Source: Acidimicrobiaceae bacterium (GTDB taxonomy: Bacteria; Actinomycetota; Acidimicrobiia; Acidimicrobiales; RAAP-2). Taken from it: a stretch of 64,000 nt of DNA. Shown here piece after piece: positions 45,180 through 53,799 of this stretch. The translations under genes were made by a program, and so were the position numbers. Where the stretch lies: NCBI GenBank assembly GCA_003133665.1, contig PKYK01000019.1:1-64000 (forward strand). Reading direction: 5' to 3'. Numbering within the stretch: position 1 is the stretch's first letter; the number at the start of each line of letters is the position of its first letter. The notes under the pieces were generated by a model. The model saw nothing but the letters and a program-made list of their open reading frames with translations, ran no database searches and was not told the origin of the DNA.

Positions 45180-46226
45180 CTACCGGGGCACCGTCACAAT
45201 GCTTACGTGTTCTGAGGCGTCGAGTAGAGCGACCCAGGTCTGACCGGGTTTGAGCGCGATGACCCGACCGTTCGCAACTCGATAGAGAATCGGCCGACGG
45301 AGATTCGATCGCGACCACGTTCCGCGCTGGACCGTCCCGCCGGAAAAGACGTCCACCTGACCCGAGCCGGTCAGCTGCGCCTCGGCCCCGATGACGCCCA
45401 GACCGCCCAGGTAGTGCACCGTCATGACGATCACGTTCTTGGGCGACAGTCGGGTGCCGCTGGCGGTGACGTCCGGGTAGCCGAAAATCGATCGATCCCA
45501 CGAAGCGGTCTTGGGGTCCCACGCGTACGACGTCGCGTAACCGGCGGCGAAGCCCACCACGAACGACCTCACTCTTTCCCCCGGCATCGGACCTGATCCC
45601 GTGACGTATCGAAAGAGAGCCGGGGGCGGTGTCGGCCTGCCGCCCTTCTTCATCAAGAGTGCCGCGTTGGCGTACAGGTTGTGCGGGGCGTATCTCTTGA
45701 GATCGCGGAACATGGCACCACCGCTGTTGGACTGGTCAAAGGTCTTGACCGGTGCGGTGGCGATGCTGTTGAGGGCATACTGGGCACCCCCGGAGAAGGC
45801 GAAGATTCCCCCGATGGGGTAGACGATCTCACGGTCCGTTCGACGCACGGAGCGGACCGGTCCCACCTTGGTCGGAGCGTTCGAATTGAATATTGCGGCC
45901 AGCCGCGTAATGCCACCCTCGCAGATCTCCTCGTAGACGACGTCCGCCTTTTCTATTCCGTACTGGGGCCTCGCCGCGGGGGTGTTCTCGATCTTGATGG
46001 TGAGTGCGGAGCGACGTCGCGTCACTCTCGTCGGATCTGGCAGTCCCGTCAAGGGGGCCACCCGCACCTTCCGGACGGTCGTCGTCGTCACGACGCTGCT
46101 CGTCGTCGTGGACGTTGACGCTTCCGTTGTCGTCGTGGTCGTGGTCGTGTCAGCGACGGCGACCGTTGCCAATGGGATACCCGCTCCCATGCCGAAGAAC
46201 AGCATGACCGCCAGTAATCGCCGCAT
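45180..46226 (-). CDS. DUF3048 lipoprotein/exported protein with Thr-rich linker
   Basis: A 348-residue exported protein of the YerB/DUF3048 type. N-terminal signal segment LLAVMLFFGMGAGIPLATVAVA, then a threonine/serine linker (about residues 25-50), then the DUF3048 core: PLTGLPDPTR, ALTIKIENTPAARPQYGIEKADVVYEE, GGITRLAAIFNSNAPTKVGPVRSVRRTD and IVMTVHYL. The core is thought to be an extracytoplasmic binding domain, function unknown. It lies about 100 bases downstream of putA and is divergent from the Liv-type transporter operon. Confidence 0.88.
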   Translation of the reverse strand: MRRLLAVMLFFGMGAGIPLATVAVADTTTTTTTTEASTSTTTSSVVTTTTVRKVRVAPLTGLPDPTRVTRRRSALTIKIENTPAARPQYGIEKADVVYEEICEGGITRLAAIFNSNAPTKVGPVRSVRRTDREIVYPIGGIFAFSGGAQYALNSIATAPVKTFDQSNSGGAMFRDLKRYAPHNLYANAALLMKKGGRPTPPPALFRYVTGSGPMPGERVRSFVVGFAAGYATSYAWDPKTASWDRSIFGYPDVTASGTRLSPKNVIVMTVHYLGGLGVIGAEAQLTGSGQVDVFSGGTVQRGTWSRSNLRRPILYRVANGRVIALKPGQTWVALLDASEHVSIVTVPR

Positions 46227-46297
46227 AGAGGCAACCTACTGCGTGGGCAACCAACGAGCCTCCCAACAATGCGATCGCAGAGTAGTTTGGGGCAACG

Positions 46298-47077
46298 ATG
46301 ACCGAGACAACCCAGCCAATTCTGACCCTCGACGTTGAGGGTGTTTCAGTTCGCTTTGGTGGCCTCTTGGCACTCAGTGACGTCTCCTTTTCGGTCGCTG
46401 CCAACGAGATCGTCGGATTGATCGGCCCCAATGGGGCCGGCAAGACAACGGCCTTCAATGTGGTCTGCGGATTCCTGGCGCCGTCCTCGGGCAGTGTCCG
46501 CTTTCCCGCACTGAACGCCGAGAATCTCGGACCCTCGCAGTTGGCCAAAGCGGGGATCGCGCGCACGTTGCAGGGCGTCGGACTCTTCGATCACCTGACT
46601 GTCGTCGAAAACGTCATGGCCGGTGCCCAGAGTCGGCCCGGCGGAGGCTTTCTGGCCGGTCTCTTCGGCCTTCCCGTGTCATCGCGGCGAGAGCGTGCCT
46701 TACTCGGCGAAGCAATGACCGAACTCGATCGACTCGGCATCTCTTCATTCGCGAAAGCGCTCCCGGGCGGGATCCCCTACGGCATCGCGAAGAAGGTCGC
46801 GGTCGCGCGAGCCCTCATGGGTCGGCCCAGGTTGTTGATGCTCGACGAACCCGCGTCGGGACTCGACGAGAGTGAATTGAGTGAGTTCGCCCAACTCATC
46901 ACGCAACTGAGAGAGACCATGAGTGTGCTGTTGGTGGAGCACAACATGGACTTCGTGATGCCCCTGGTCGACCGATTGGTGGTCTTGGACTTCGGCCAGG
47001 TCATCGCTTCGGGAACGCCCGACGAAATCGGTACGAATGAGGCAGTGCTCGCCGCATACCTCGGGGTCGACCAGTGA
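46298..47077 (+). CDS. livG: Branched-chain amino acid-type ABC transporter ATPase (LivG)
   Basis: A 259-residue ATPase of the LivG kind. Walker A GLIGPNGAGKTTAFNVVCG, the LivG-type TLQGVGLFDHLTVVENVMAGA region, signature-like ALPGGIPYGIAKKVAVARALM (the LSGGQ is degraded to LPGGI), Walker B LLMLDEPASGLDE and H-loop LVEHNMDFVM. Start ATG 46298. It is coupled to the second ATPase by a GTGA overlap at 47074-47077. Substrates of the family are branched-chain amino acids, amides or other polar compounds. Confidence 0.9.
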   Translation: MTETTQPILTLDVEGVSVRFGGLLALSDVSFSVAANEIVGLIGPNGAGKTTAFNVVCGFLAPSSGSVRFPALNAENLGPSQLAKAGIARTLQGVGLFDHLTVVENVMAGAQSRPGGGFLAGLFGLPVSSRRERALLGEAMTELDRLGISSFAKALPGGIPYGIAKKVAVARALMGRPRLLMLDEPASGLDESELSEFAQLITQLRETMSVLLVEHNMDFVMPLVDRLVVLDFGQVIASGTPDEIGTNEAVLAAYLGVDQ

Positions 47078-47781
47078 TACACGTCGAAGAACTCTCGGTT
47101 TCGTATGGCGCGGTAAAGGCGCTGCGCAACGTGACGTTCAGCGCTCCCACCGGGCGGATCACCGCGGTCCTCGGATCGAACGGCGCCGGCAAGACAACGC
47201 TGCTGCGCACCATTTCGGGTCTCGTGAAGCCGTCGAGCGGAACAATTCACTGCGACAAGACGGCGCTGGTCGGCATGGCCACCGAGGACATTGCACGATT
47301 CGGCCTGGGCCACGTTCCCGAAGGGCGAGGGGTGATCGCCGAATTCACGATCGAGGAGAATCTCCGCCTCGGGGTGCTCGCGAGCCAGGTAAGCGCCGCC
47401 GAGGGCCTGGAGCGTCAGTTCGAACTCTTCCCCGTGCTCGGCGAGCGCCGCAAGCAGTACGCATCCACGTTGTCGGGTGGCGAACGTCAAATGCTGGCCA
47501 TGGCCCGAGCGCTCATCGGTCGTCCCAGTTTTCTTCTACTGGATGAACCCTCGCTGGGTCTCGCCCCGCTGGTCACCGCCGAGATGATGCGCACGATTTC
47601 CTCGCTCTGCCTTTCGGAGAATCTGACGGTGATCCTGGTCGAGCAGAACGCGAAGAGTGCCCTTCGGATTGCCCACGACGCGGTGGTGCTCCACCTCGGT
47701 TCGGTCATCGCCAGCGGTACGGCAGAATCGGTCGCCAGCGACAGCGATCTCCGTCGCTACTACCTCGGTCTGGTGCAGTGA
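47074..47781 (+). CDS. livF: Branched-chain amino acid-type ABC transporter ATPase (LivF)
   Basis: A 235-residue ATPase with Walker A VLGSNGAGKTTLLRTISG, the LivF-type FGLGHVPEGRGVIAEFTIEENL Q-loop, signature TLSGGERQMLAMARALIG, Walker B FLLLDEPSLGLAP and H-loop ILVEQNAKSALRI. GTG start inside the livG stop (GTGA). Its own stop overlaps the LivH ATG (TGATG). Forms the ATPase heterodimer with LivG on the inner face of the membrane. Confidence 0.93.
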   Translation: MIHVEELSVSYGAVKALRNVTFSAPTGRITAVLGSNGAGKTTLLRTISGLVKPSSGTIHCDKTALVGMATEDIARFGLGHVPEGRGVIAEFTIEENLRLGVLASQVSAAEGLERQFELFPVLGERRKQYASTLSGGERQMLAMARALIGRPSFLLLDEPSLGLAPLVTAEMMRTISSLCLSENLTVILVEQNAKSALRIAHDAVVLHLGSVIASGTAESVASDSDLRRYYLGLVQ

Positions 47782-48674
47782 TGGGTTCGTTTCTCTCATC
47801 TCGGATCATCACCGTCCTGCTCGGAGGGATCTCCTCCGGGGTCGTCATCGCGCTCGTCGCTCTCAGTCTCGTGATCATCTGGAAGTCGACCCACGTGCTG
47901 AACTTCGCCCAGGGCGCGATGGGGATGCTGGCGGCGTTCGTCGGGATGAACCTCGTCTTCAAGGGCGTCAACTACTGGCTCTGCCTCGTGATCTCACTGG
48001 CGATGGGGCTGGTCGTGGGTGGCATTACCGAGCGGGTACTCATCCGGCCCCTCTACGGCAAGCCCGAGATCAATCCCATCGTCGTCATGGTTGGTTTTCT
48101 CGGCGTCATCGAAGCCGCCATACCCTCGATCTGGAAGAGCAACTTCAACGCGGTGCCGGCTCCGTTCTCGCAGATCTACTACCAGAGCCACGGTCACACG
48201 ATCTTGGTCTCGCCTTTTGTGATCTACCAGGTGGCATTGGCCCTGGGCGTCATGGGAGCTGTTGCCCTCCTCTTCCAATACACCGACCTCGGACTGCAAA
48301 TGAGGGCCGCCGCGTTGGCCCCGGAGGTCTCGCGACTCCTCGGTGTGCGGGTGAACCGCCTGCTCACCCTCGGTTGGATACTCTCGAGCGGCGTCGGCGC
48401 ACTCGCCGCGGTCATCGTCTCGTCAGGCCAGAGCCTGGCTCCGACCAACATGGACGGGATCTTCGTCAGTGCGTTCATCGCCGCCGCCGTGGGTGGTCTC
48501 GAGTCGCCACTCGGGGCAATCACCGGCGGCCTGCTGATTGGCATCACCGAATCGTTCATTCTCAACTACTGGTCAACGAACATGGCGCCGCTCGCCGGCG
48601 TCATCGTGCTCGTCATCAGCCTCGCCATCCGGCCCCAGGGGATCTTCACCAGAAACGTGACGAGACGGGTGTGA
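47781..48674 (+). CDS. livH: Branched-chain amino acid-type ABC transporter permease (LivH)
   Basis: A 297-residue integral membrane permease with about eight segments. Family signs are GGISSGVVIALVALSLVIIW, HVLNFAQGAMGMLAAFVGM, RAAALAPEVSRLLGVRVNRL (the cytoplasmic EAA-like loop) and AAAVGGLESPLGAITGGLLIGITESF. Start ATG 47781 in the TGATG junction with livF; a GTG one codon earlier is also in frame. Translationally coupled to livM by TGATG at its own end. Confidence 0.91.
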   Translation: MGSFLSSRIITVLLGGISSGVVIALVALSLVIIWKSTHVLNFAQGAMGMLAAFVGMNLVFKGVNYWLCLVISLAMGLVVGGITERVLIRPLYGKPEINPIVVMVGFLGVIEAAIPSIWKSNFNAVPAPFSQIYYQSHGHTILVSPFVIYQVALALGVMGAVALLFQYTDLGLQMRAAALAPEVSRLLGVRVNRLLTLGWILSSGVGALAAVIVSSGQSLAPTNMDGIFVSAFIAAAVGGLESPLGAITGGLLIGITESFILNYWSTNMAPLAGVIVLVISLAIRPQGIFTRNVTRRV

Positions 48675-49729
48675 TGAAGAAGCTCGCGACTCTGCGCTCG
48701 TCAATGCCAACCTCCGCGCGACTGCTCTTCACCTTGCTCCTGACGATTGTCGCTCTGGGAATCACGTTCTCGTTGACGGCACTCGACGATTCCAAATTGG
48801 CCGGAGGGGCGGCAATCGCCATCGTCATCGTCGGACTGAGTTGGCTGATCGGGTGGAGCGGCCAGGTCTCACTCGGCAACTCGGGATTCATGGCGATAGG
48901 CGCCTACGCGACCGCCATCTGGGCGAACCACCACGCCACCACGCCGGTCGTCTTCACGCTCCTTCTGGCCACGATCTGTGGAGCGGCCGGTGGGCTCGTG
49001 CTGGCCCTGCCGTCCACCCGACTGCGCGGTCCTTACCTCGCCGGAATGACGTTGGCGTTCTCCTTTGCGATAACGCCCCTGGCCCTGAACTTTCCTTCCG
49101 TCACGGGTGGATCCGGAGGGCTCTTTCTCAACTTTCTGAGCGCTCCGAAGTGGTTCGCGAACCTGTTCAGCGGCTCGCAAGCGCTCATACGGGCCAACGC
49201 TCAGTGGTCGGCCGACGTGGCGATCGTCGTCGCGGCGGTGGCGTTCTTCTTCATGGCCAACCTGTTTCACTCACGCACCGGCAGGGCCATGCGCCTCATT
49301 CGCGACAATGACGTCGCAGCCGAATTGACCGGCGTCAATCTGCAGCGTACGAGGACGTTGGCCTTCGTGATTTCGGCGGCCTACGCCGGACTGGGCGGTT
49401 CGTTGCTGACACTGCTCACGGGCAGCGTCTCGCCCCAGACGTACTCGTTGCCACTATCGATTCTCTTGCTCACCCTGATGGTTCTCGGAGGGATCGGCAC
49501 GCTGAGCGGTGCCGTCCTCGGCGGACTCATCTACTCGTACTCCGACAATCTCGTGTCACTCATCAACAAGGTCACCGGGATTAGCTCGGCGTCCACTTTC
49601 GGGGCCAACCTGAAGGGCATCGTCTTTGGCGTCTTGCTTATTCTCACGATGCTCCTGGCGCCGCGCGGCCTCGTCGGCATGGGCGGACGCCTTCTTTCAC
49701 TGGTGAAACGTCGATCTGCAGAATCCTGA
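48674..49729 (+). CDS. livM: Branched-chain amino acid-type ABC transporter permease (LivM)
   Basis: A 351-residue permease partner of LivH. Segments include AAIAIVIVGLSWLIGWSGQVSLGNSGFMAIGAYATA, the LivM signature region, RAMRLIRDNDVAAELTGVNLQRTR (EAA-like loop) and LTLMVLGGIGTLSGAVLGGLIYS. The ATG at 48674 overlaps the livH stop by one base. About 70 bases separate it from the binding-protein gene, which has its own likely promoter. Confidence 0.91.
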   Translation: MKKLATLRSSMPTSARLLFTLLLTIVALGITFSLTALDDSKLAGGAAIAIVIVGLSWLIGWSGQVSLGNSGFMAIGAYATAIWANHHATTPVVFTLLLATICGAAGGLVLALPSTRLRGPYLAGMTLAFSFAITPLALNFPSVTGGSGGLFLNFLSAPKWFANLFSGSQALIRANAQWSADVAIVVAAVAFFFMANLFHSRTGRAMRLIRDNDVAAELTGVNLQRTRTLAFVISAAYAGLGGSLLTLLTGSVSPQTYSLPLSILLLTLMVLGGIGTLSGAVLGGLIYSYSDNLVSLINKVTGISSASTFGANLKGIVFGVLLILTMLLAPRGLVGMGGRLLSLVKRRSAES

Positions 49730-49754
49730 CCCTGCACTTACCCTCGGGTAACTC

Positions 49755-49769
49755 ATCACATATAGTGAT
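49755..49769 (+). promoter_or_regulatory. Promoter/operator candidate upstream of the Liv-type binding protein
   Basis: ATCAC-ATATA-GTGAT inverted repeat overlapping a TATAGT -10-like hexamer (49761-49766), about 30 bases before the ATG at 49798; the ribosome site GGGAGG follows. Would let the binding protein be made in excess of the permease. Confidence 0.45.
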
Positions 49770-49797
49770 TCTAAGAATTGCCTAAGGGAGGATCTTC

Positions 49798-51186
49798 ATG
49801 TGGTTTAACCGTCTACGCCGAACGACCGTAGTGCTGACAGTGTCGGCACTATCGCTCGGTTCCATCAGTGCCGGTGTCATCATGGGCTCATCGGGTGCCG
49901 GGGCTTCCAGTTCCACGCCCGGGGTGACCGCCAGGAGCATCACCATCGGCGCCACCGTTCCGTTGAGTGGCATCGCCGTCAGCTACGCCGAGGTTTCGGC
50001 CGCAGCGGCCGCGGTTTTCAGTTACGTCAACAAACACGGCGGCATCAACGGACGCAAGATCAACTACATCCGTAAGGACGACTGCTACAACATCAACGCC
50101 GTCGGCTGCACCGCCAACGTCGGCGCGACACCGACGTTGACCCAGACCCAGACGCTCGTCACCCAGAACAACGTCTTCGCCGAAGTTGGCTCCTTGGGTA
50201 CCGCGGCGCAGGACTCCGTGCTCGCCTACCTCAATCAGAATGGCGTGCCGGACCTCTTCGTGAACTCCGGGTCCTCGGACTGGAACCAGCCGAAGAAGTA
50301 CCCCAAGCTCTTCGGTTTCCAGCCCAGCTACCGGGCCGAGTCGAAGATCTTCGCCCAGTGGATCAAGACGAACAAGCCGGGTGCCGTAGTGGGCACCATC
50401 GGCCAGGGCGATGACTTCGGGGCCAACGGGCTCGCGGGTCTCCTCGCGGGTGGACTCACCATTGCGTCCGCGAACCAGTTGACCTACAACCCGGCCAATC
50501 TCCTTAACCCGACGGCACTTCAGGCCGAGCTGGTTCAGGACCTGACCACGCTGAAGACCAACGGCGCCACGGTGGTCGTCCTGGACTCGATCCCGGCCAT
50601 TACCCAAGCCATCCTCTTGATCTCCCACCAGTTGAGCTTCACCCCCCAGTGGGTGATCTCCTCGGTGGGATCCGACCCGCTCTCCGTCGCCACGCCGCTG
50701 GAAGTCGGGGCGATCTCAATGAGCTACTTCCCCTCGACAGCCACGACGTCCAACCCTTGGAACAAGTGGCTGAAGAAGGTCATCACGGCTTCTCCGAACG
50801 CCCAGACCAACTTCCCCAACTACTTCACCGGTGCCAATGCCGGCGTATTGGACGGGAACATGCAGTACGGCGCCGGATTCGCGGTGGCGTTCTGCGAAGC
50901 CCTGAAGTCACTCGGCAAGAACGTCACGCGAGCCGGATTCTTGAAGGCCATGATAAAAGTGAAGTTCGCGACTCCGGCCCTGACCCCGCTGTCGTACACC
51001 AGGGGCCAGCACCAGGGACTCCAGGGTGGTTCGATCGCGACCGTTGTGCCGAACGCCAACCCGACGGCTGCCCCCCAGTACGCACAACTGGTTGGCAACG
51101 CGGAGTACACGACGGGCGACTACTCGAACACCCGGATTGTCACGAACAGGCAGAAGATCACTCCGATTCCGGGGTGGCTCAAGTAG
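49798..51186 (+). CDS. Branched-chain amino acid-type ABC transporter substrate-binding protein
   Basis: A 462-residue exported type I periplasmic-binding-fold protein. The signal segment is TVVLTVSALSLGSISAGVIMGSSGAGA. The mature part starts ITIGATVPLSGIAVSYAEVSA and contains VNKHGGINGRKINYI, VFAEVGSLGTAAQDSVLAYLNQNGVPDLFVNSGSS and WIKTNKPGAVVGTIGQGDDFGANG, all typical of the LivJ/amide-binding group. A Cys pair (DDCYNINAVGCT) is probably a disulfide. It is longer than E. coli LivJ but usual for actinobacterial members. Followed by a strong terminator. Ligand not predictable. Confidence 0.92.
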   Translation: MWFNRLRRTTVVLTVSALSLGSISAGVIMGSSGAGASSSTPGVTARSITIGATVPLSGIAVSYAEVSAAAAAVFSYVNKHGGINGRKINYIRKDDCYNINAVGCTANVGATPTLTQTQTLVTQNNVFAEVGSLGTAAQDSVLAYLNQNGVPDLFVNSGSSDWNQPKKYPKLFGFQPSYRAESKIFAQWIKTNKPGAVVGTIGQGDDFGANGLAGLLAGGLTIASANQLTYNPANLLNPTALQAELVQDLTTLKTNGATVVVLDSIPAITQAILLISHQLSFTPQWVISSVGSDPLSVATPLEVGAISMSYFPSTATTSNPWNKWLKKVITASPNAQTNFPNYFTGANAGVLDGNMQYGAGFAVAFCEALKSLGKNVTRAGFLKAMIKVKFATPALTPLSYTRGQHQGLQGGSIATVVPNANPTAAPQYAQLVGNAEYTTGDYSNTRIVTNRQKITPIPGWLK

Positions 51187-51203
51187 TTCCATCTGCTTCA
51201 CAG

Positions 51204-51240
51204 CCAAAAAACCCCGCCGGGAAACCGGCGGGGGTTTTGG
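51204..51240 (+). terminator. Rho-independent terminator after the Liv-type operon
   Basis: A 16-17-bp stem (CCAAAAAACCCCGCCGG against CCGGCGGGGGTTTTGG) closed by a GAAA tetraloop, with TTTTGGTTT on the 3' side. Lies 18 bases after the stop codon. The A-rich 5' arm could make it work in both directions, though no gene converges here. Confidence 0.9.
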
Positions 51241-51344
51241 TTTAGTTGGGGGCATCCATCTCGGTGCAGTAGACAACCGCCAACACCCGGCACCGGAGTT
51301 GATCGAGGGTACGGTCAGCGGGGCAGACAACCAGGAATCAGACA

Positions 51345-51602
51345 ATGACCGCAGCAGCCTTTCTCCCCACCATCGTCACGGTGCTGCTTGGGCTGGTACT
51401 CGTCGTCGTATTCGCATTCGTGGCCTTTCTTCCGCTCTACTGCATCCTCGACGCGGCATCAAGGCCCTCCGCCACGTTCCGAGCAGCCGGCAGCAACAAA
51501 GCGCTGTGGGTGGTCCTGCTCATCTGGCTCAACCTCTTCGCTGCAGTCGTCTACCTCTCCTCGGTGCGTCCCAGGCTTGAGGCGACGGAGATTCTTCCGT
51601 AG
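51345..51602 (+). CDS. Small membrane protein with PLDc_N-like segment pair
   Basis: An 85-residue protein with two membrane segments (TIVTVLLGLVLVVVFAFVAFLPLYCIL and ALWVVLLIWLNLFAAVVYLSSV) joined by DAASRPSATFRAAGSNKALW. The pattern of two segments with an NKALW-type turn and an RPRL end matches the phospholipase D N-terminal-type (PLDc_N) small actinobacterial membrane proteins, which lack any PLD catalytic domain. Role unknown. ATG 51345. Confidence 0.75.
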   Translation: MTAAAFLPTIVTVLLGLVLVVVFAFVAFLPLYCILDAASRPSATFRAAGSNKALWVVLLIWLNLFAAVVYLSSVRPRLEATEILP

Positions 51603-51753
51603 TGCCACGTGTTTCGAAGTCGGATCCTCATTAGTTGAGCGGGCTGGGCCGGCATTGATACCGGTGCCAGCCCGACAGAAAGTCGGAACCGGTACGGGAC
51701 ATGATGTGAGAGAGCCCGCGAGCGACTTGACCGGAACCAGAGGGAGGCAGCGA

Positions 51754-52617
51754 ATGTTCACAGTGCGGCCAACGTCGCATCGCCCTGTTTCCTGCAGACG
51801 AGGTCTCGGAACCTTCGGGATTGCCCTAGTTCTCAGCGCCGTCGCCGTCGCCGTCGCTGCCGGCGTCGACGCGTCCGCGTCGACAATCGAACGTGGCGCT
51901 GCGGCCAGTGGGAGCGCGCCGTTGTGTTCATCCTTGGCAGCCCGCGAGCTGATTTCGACAGACCGGACGAACTACGGCCCAGGGGCCGTGGTGCGGATGA
52001 CCTCATCGATCCGCAACACGGCGCAGACTGTCTGCGCCCTGTGGCTCGGTCCGACCTCTCCTTCATTCACCGTCGGCAACTCTCGAGGGATTGAGGTGTG
52101 GAACAACTGCTACGCCAACGACCAGCCCGGAGCCTGCGCCCAGTACCTCATTCGCCGTAACCTCCCGCCGGGGGCCACCTACTCCAAGACCGTGACGTGG
52201 GATCAGCGAACGGGTGCCGTTCCGACTCGCGTGCCAGTGGGCATCTACCAGATCTCGACAAGATTCGCTGGCGTGGTTGGCAACCGCGCTGTCCGGATCA
52301 AGATCACCGCGACCCCCACCCCTCGCACGACGATCGTCACCGAGGCGGACAGTGGTCGTAGCTACACACTTCACAGGAGTGATCGCCTGATCGTCAGACT
52401 CTCGGGACCGTCGATCTACTCCTGGACCAAGGCAATGTCGTCCAACCAAGCGGTGCTCCAACGCATGGGGGGCTCAACTGGCAGAACGACGACGACCACC
52501 TTTGTCGCGAGGGGGAAGGGAAGGGCCAAGGTAACGGCGACCGCCAATCCCAACTGCTATCCAGAATGTTTGGCGCCCAGTCGGCTCTTCGTGGTCTCGA
52601 TTTCGGTAGTGAGGTGA
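51754..52617 (+). CDS. Exported protein with BsuPI-like and possible chagasin-like domains
   Basis: A 287-residue exported protein. Signal segment about residues 19-42 (TFGIALVLSAVAVAVAAGVDASA). Residues about 60-175 read YGPGAVVRMTSSIRNTAQTV, RGIEVWNN and LPPGATYSKTVTWDQ, then VPVGIYQIST, the pattern of the BsuPI proteinase-inhibitor fold. The last ~100 residues (LHRSDRLIVRLSG, SIYSWTKAMSSNQAVLQRM, FVARGKGRAKVTATA) resemble a chagasin-like inhibitor sandwich, less surely. ATG 51754 follows AGGGAGG. The combination suggests an extracellular protease inhibitor. Confidence 0.65.
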   Translation: MFTVRPTSHRPVSCRRGLGTFGIALVLSAVAVAVAAGVDASASTIERGAAASGSAPLCSSLAARELISTDRTNYGPGAVVRMTSSIRNTAQTVCALWLGPTSPSFTVGNSRGIEVWNNCYANDQPGACAQYLIRRNLPPGATYSKTVTWDQRTGAVPTRVPVGIYQISTRFAGVVGNRAVRIKITATPTPRTTIVTEADSGRSYTLHRSDRLIVRLSGPSIYSWTKAMSSNQAVLQRMGGSTGRTTTTTFVARGKGRAKVTATANPNCYPECLAPSRLFVVSISVVR

Positions 52618-52747
52618 TCGCGTCCAGCCGAATCGTCAACAAGGTGATCAACAAAACCTGAGAATCACTCGAGAGTTCATTCTCGCGCTGACCGGCGTGC
52701 GACGTGGCGACGGTGACCTGGTGCCCGGAACCTCGCCCAGAAGTGAT

Positions 52748-52824
52748 TGGTGCGGCTGGAGGGATTCGAACCCCCGACCCTCGGTTCCGAAGACCGATGC
52801 TCTATTCCGCTGAGCTACAGCCGC
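52748..52824 (-). tRNA. tRNA-Arg (anticodon UCG), CCA encoded
   Basis: On the minus strand GCGGCTG/CAGCCGC acceptor, TCGGT/ACCGA anticodon stem around CTTCGGA (anticodon TCG, reads CGA/CGG), GGTTCGAATCC T-arm and discriminator A at 52751; CCA is encoded at 52750-52748. Differs at only two positions from the tRNA-Arg(ACG) at 57395-57468: the anticodon wobble base and one D-loop base. A UCG anticodon is uncommon in bacteria that use TadA-modified ACG. Confidence 0.95.
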
Positions 52825-53112
52825 AGTAGTGAAGCCTTGTCCCTTGTTGTCTCGGGTTCCCTCTGAAAAGAGCCCGAAGGCAAATGGTAGTACCGGTACG
52901 GCAGGCTGTGATTACGCAGACGGCGTTCACCTCTATCCAATGGCGGCGAAGGGAGGGGCCGCAACGACCCGATCCGTGATCGTCCTGTGTTCGTGTGGCA
53001 TCGCCCGGCCTCCTCTCCCAGTCGGGATAATCATTCGTTGCCGGCAGTCCGGACTACACGAACGGCCAAAGCGTCAGTAGTCTCTTGCTATCTCAACGGA
53101 GGAGGACCCCCA

Positions 53113-53592
53113 ATGGCGGAGTTGATTGGTGCGAGCACTTGGGAAGCGGAGCTGTACGAACACCTCACGTCGCATGAAGCGACCGAAGGCGAGATGCTGG
53201 TCGAGTACAGGGACGTCGCCGCAACCTCGTCGTCGAGGGCATTTCGCTATTTGAGCGACCTCATCATCGAAGACGAGATCCGCCACCACCGGGTCTTCAG
53301 GGATCTGGCGTCGGCTCTGAAGAACGACGCGGAACTCGATCCCGAGGAACCAGCAATACCCCACATCGGCAAGTGGGGAGACGACGCCGCCACGGTCGTC
53401 CGTCTCACTGAGACGCTCCTCGAGCGCGAGCGCGCCGACGCCAAGGAGCTTCGCCACCTGGCATCTGAGCTGAAGAGCCTCAAGCAGGAGACCCTGTGGC
53501 AGTTGTTGGTCAAGCTGATGGAGATGGACACGGCCAAACACATCGAGATCCTGGAGTTCGTGAAACGCAGCGCAAAGAAGTCGCTGGAATAG
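53113..53592 (+). CDS. Ferritin-like/rubrerythrin-fold protein
   Basis: A 159-residue, all-helical protein with ferritin-like metal ligands: EATEGEMLVEYRDVAATSSS in the first helix region, LSDLIIEDEIRHHRVFRDLA in the second and MEMDTAKHIEILEFVK in the last. The E, ExxH spacing suggests a four-helix-bundle diiron or iron-storage type. ATG 53113 follows GGAGGA; an upstream extension has no ribosome site. It is first in the segment between the two tRNA-Arg genes. Confidence 0.8.
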   Translation: MAELIGASTWEAELYEHLTSHEATEGEMLVEYRDVAATSSSRAFRYLSDLIIEDEIRHHRVFRDLASALKNDAELDPEEPAIPHIGKWGDDAATVVRLTETLLERERADAKELRHLASELKSLKQETLWQLLVKLMEMDTAKHIEILEFVKRSAKKSLE

Positions 53593-53799
53593 GAACCGTC
53601 GCGCGGAGTTCAGGCTCCGGACCACCCCACCGGCCCCGGTGAATGGTGAGGTATTTACATAAGTCACAGCCCTTACGGCACTTGGCCTGTAGAGGGCCGA
53701 TCTCGGGACTTTCAACTCGATAAATCGAGAGATCCAACTCGTTCGAGGCGAAACCCCCCTGAAGAACCTGTGTTTCAGACAGCTCCTTGGAGGCGTGAC
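53593..53799. other. A/T-richer intergenic region, nothing recognised
   Basis: 207 bases between the ferritin-like gene and the small lipoprotein. Visibly richer in A/T than neighbours (for example around 53641-53670). It contains one short inverted repeat CTCGAT-AA-ATCGAG near 53717-53730. No tRNA remnant or gene seen. It may be a junction of inserted DNA. Confidence 0.35.
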
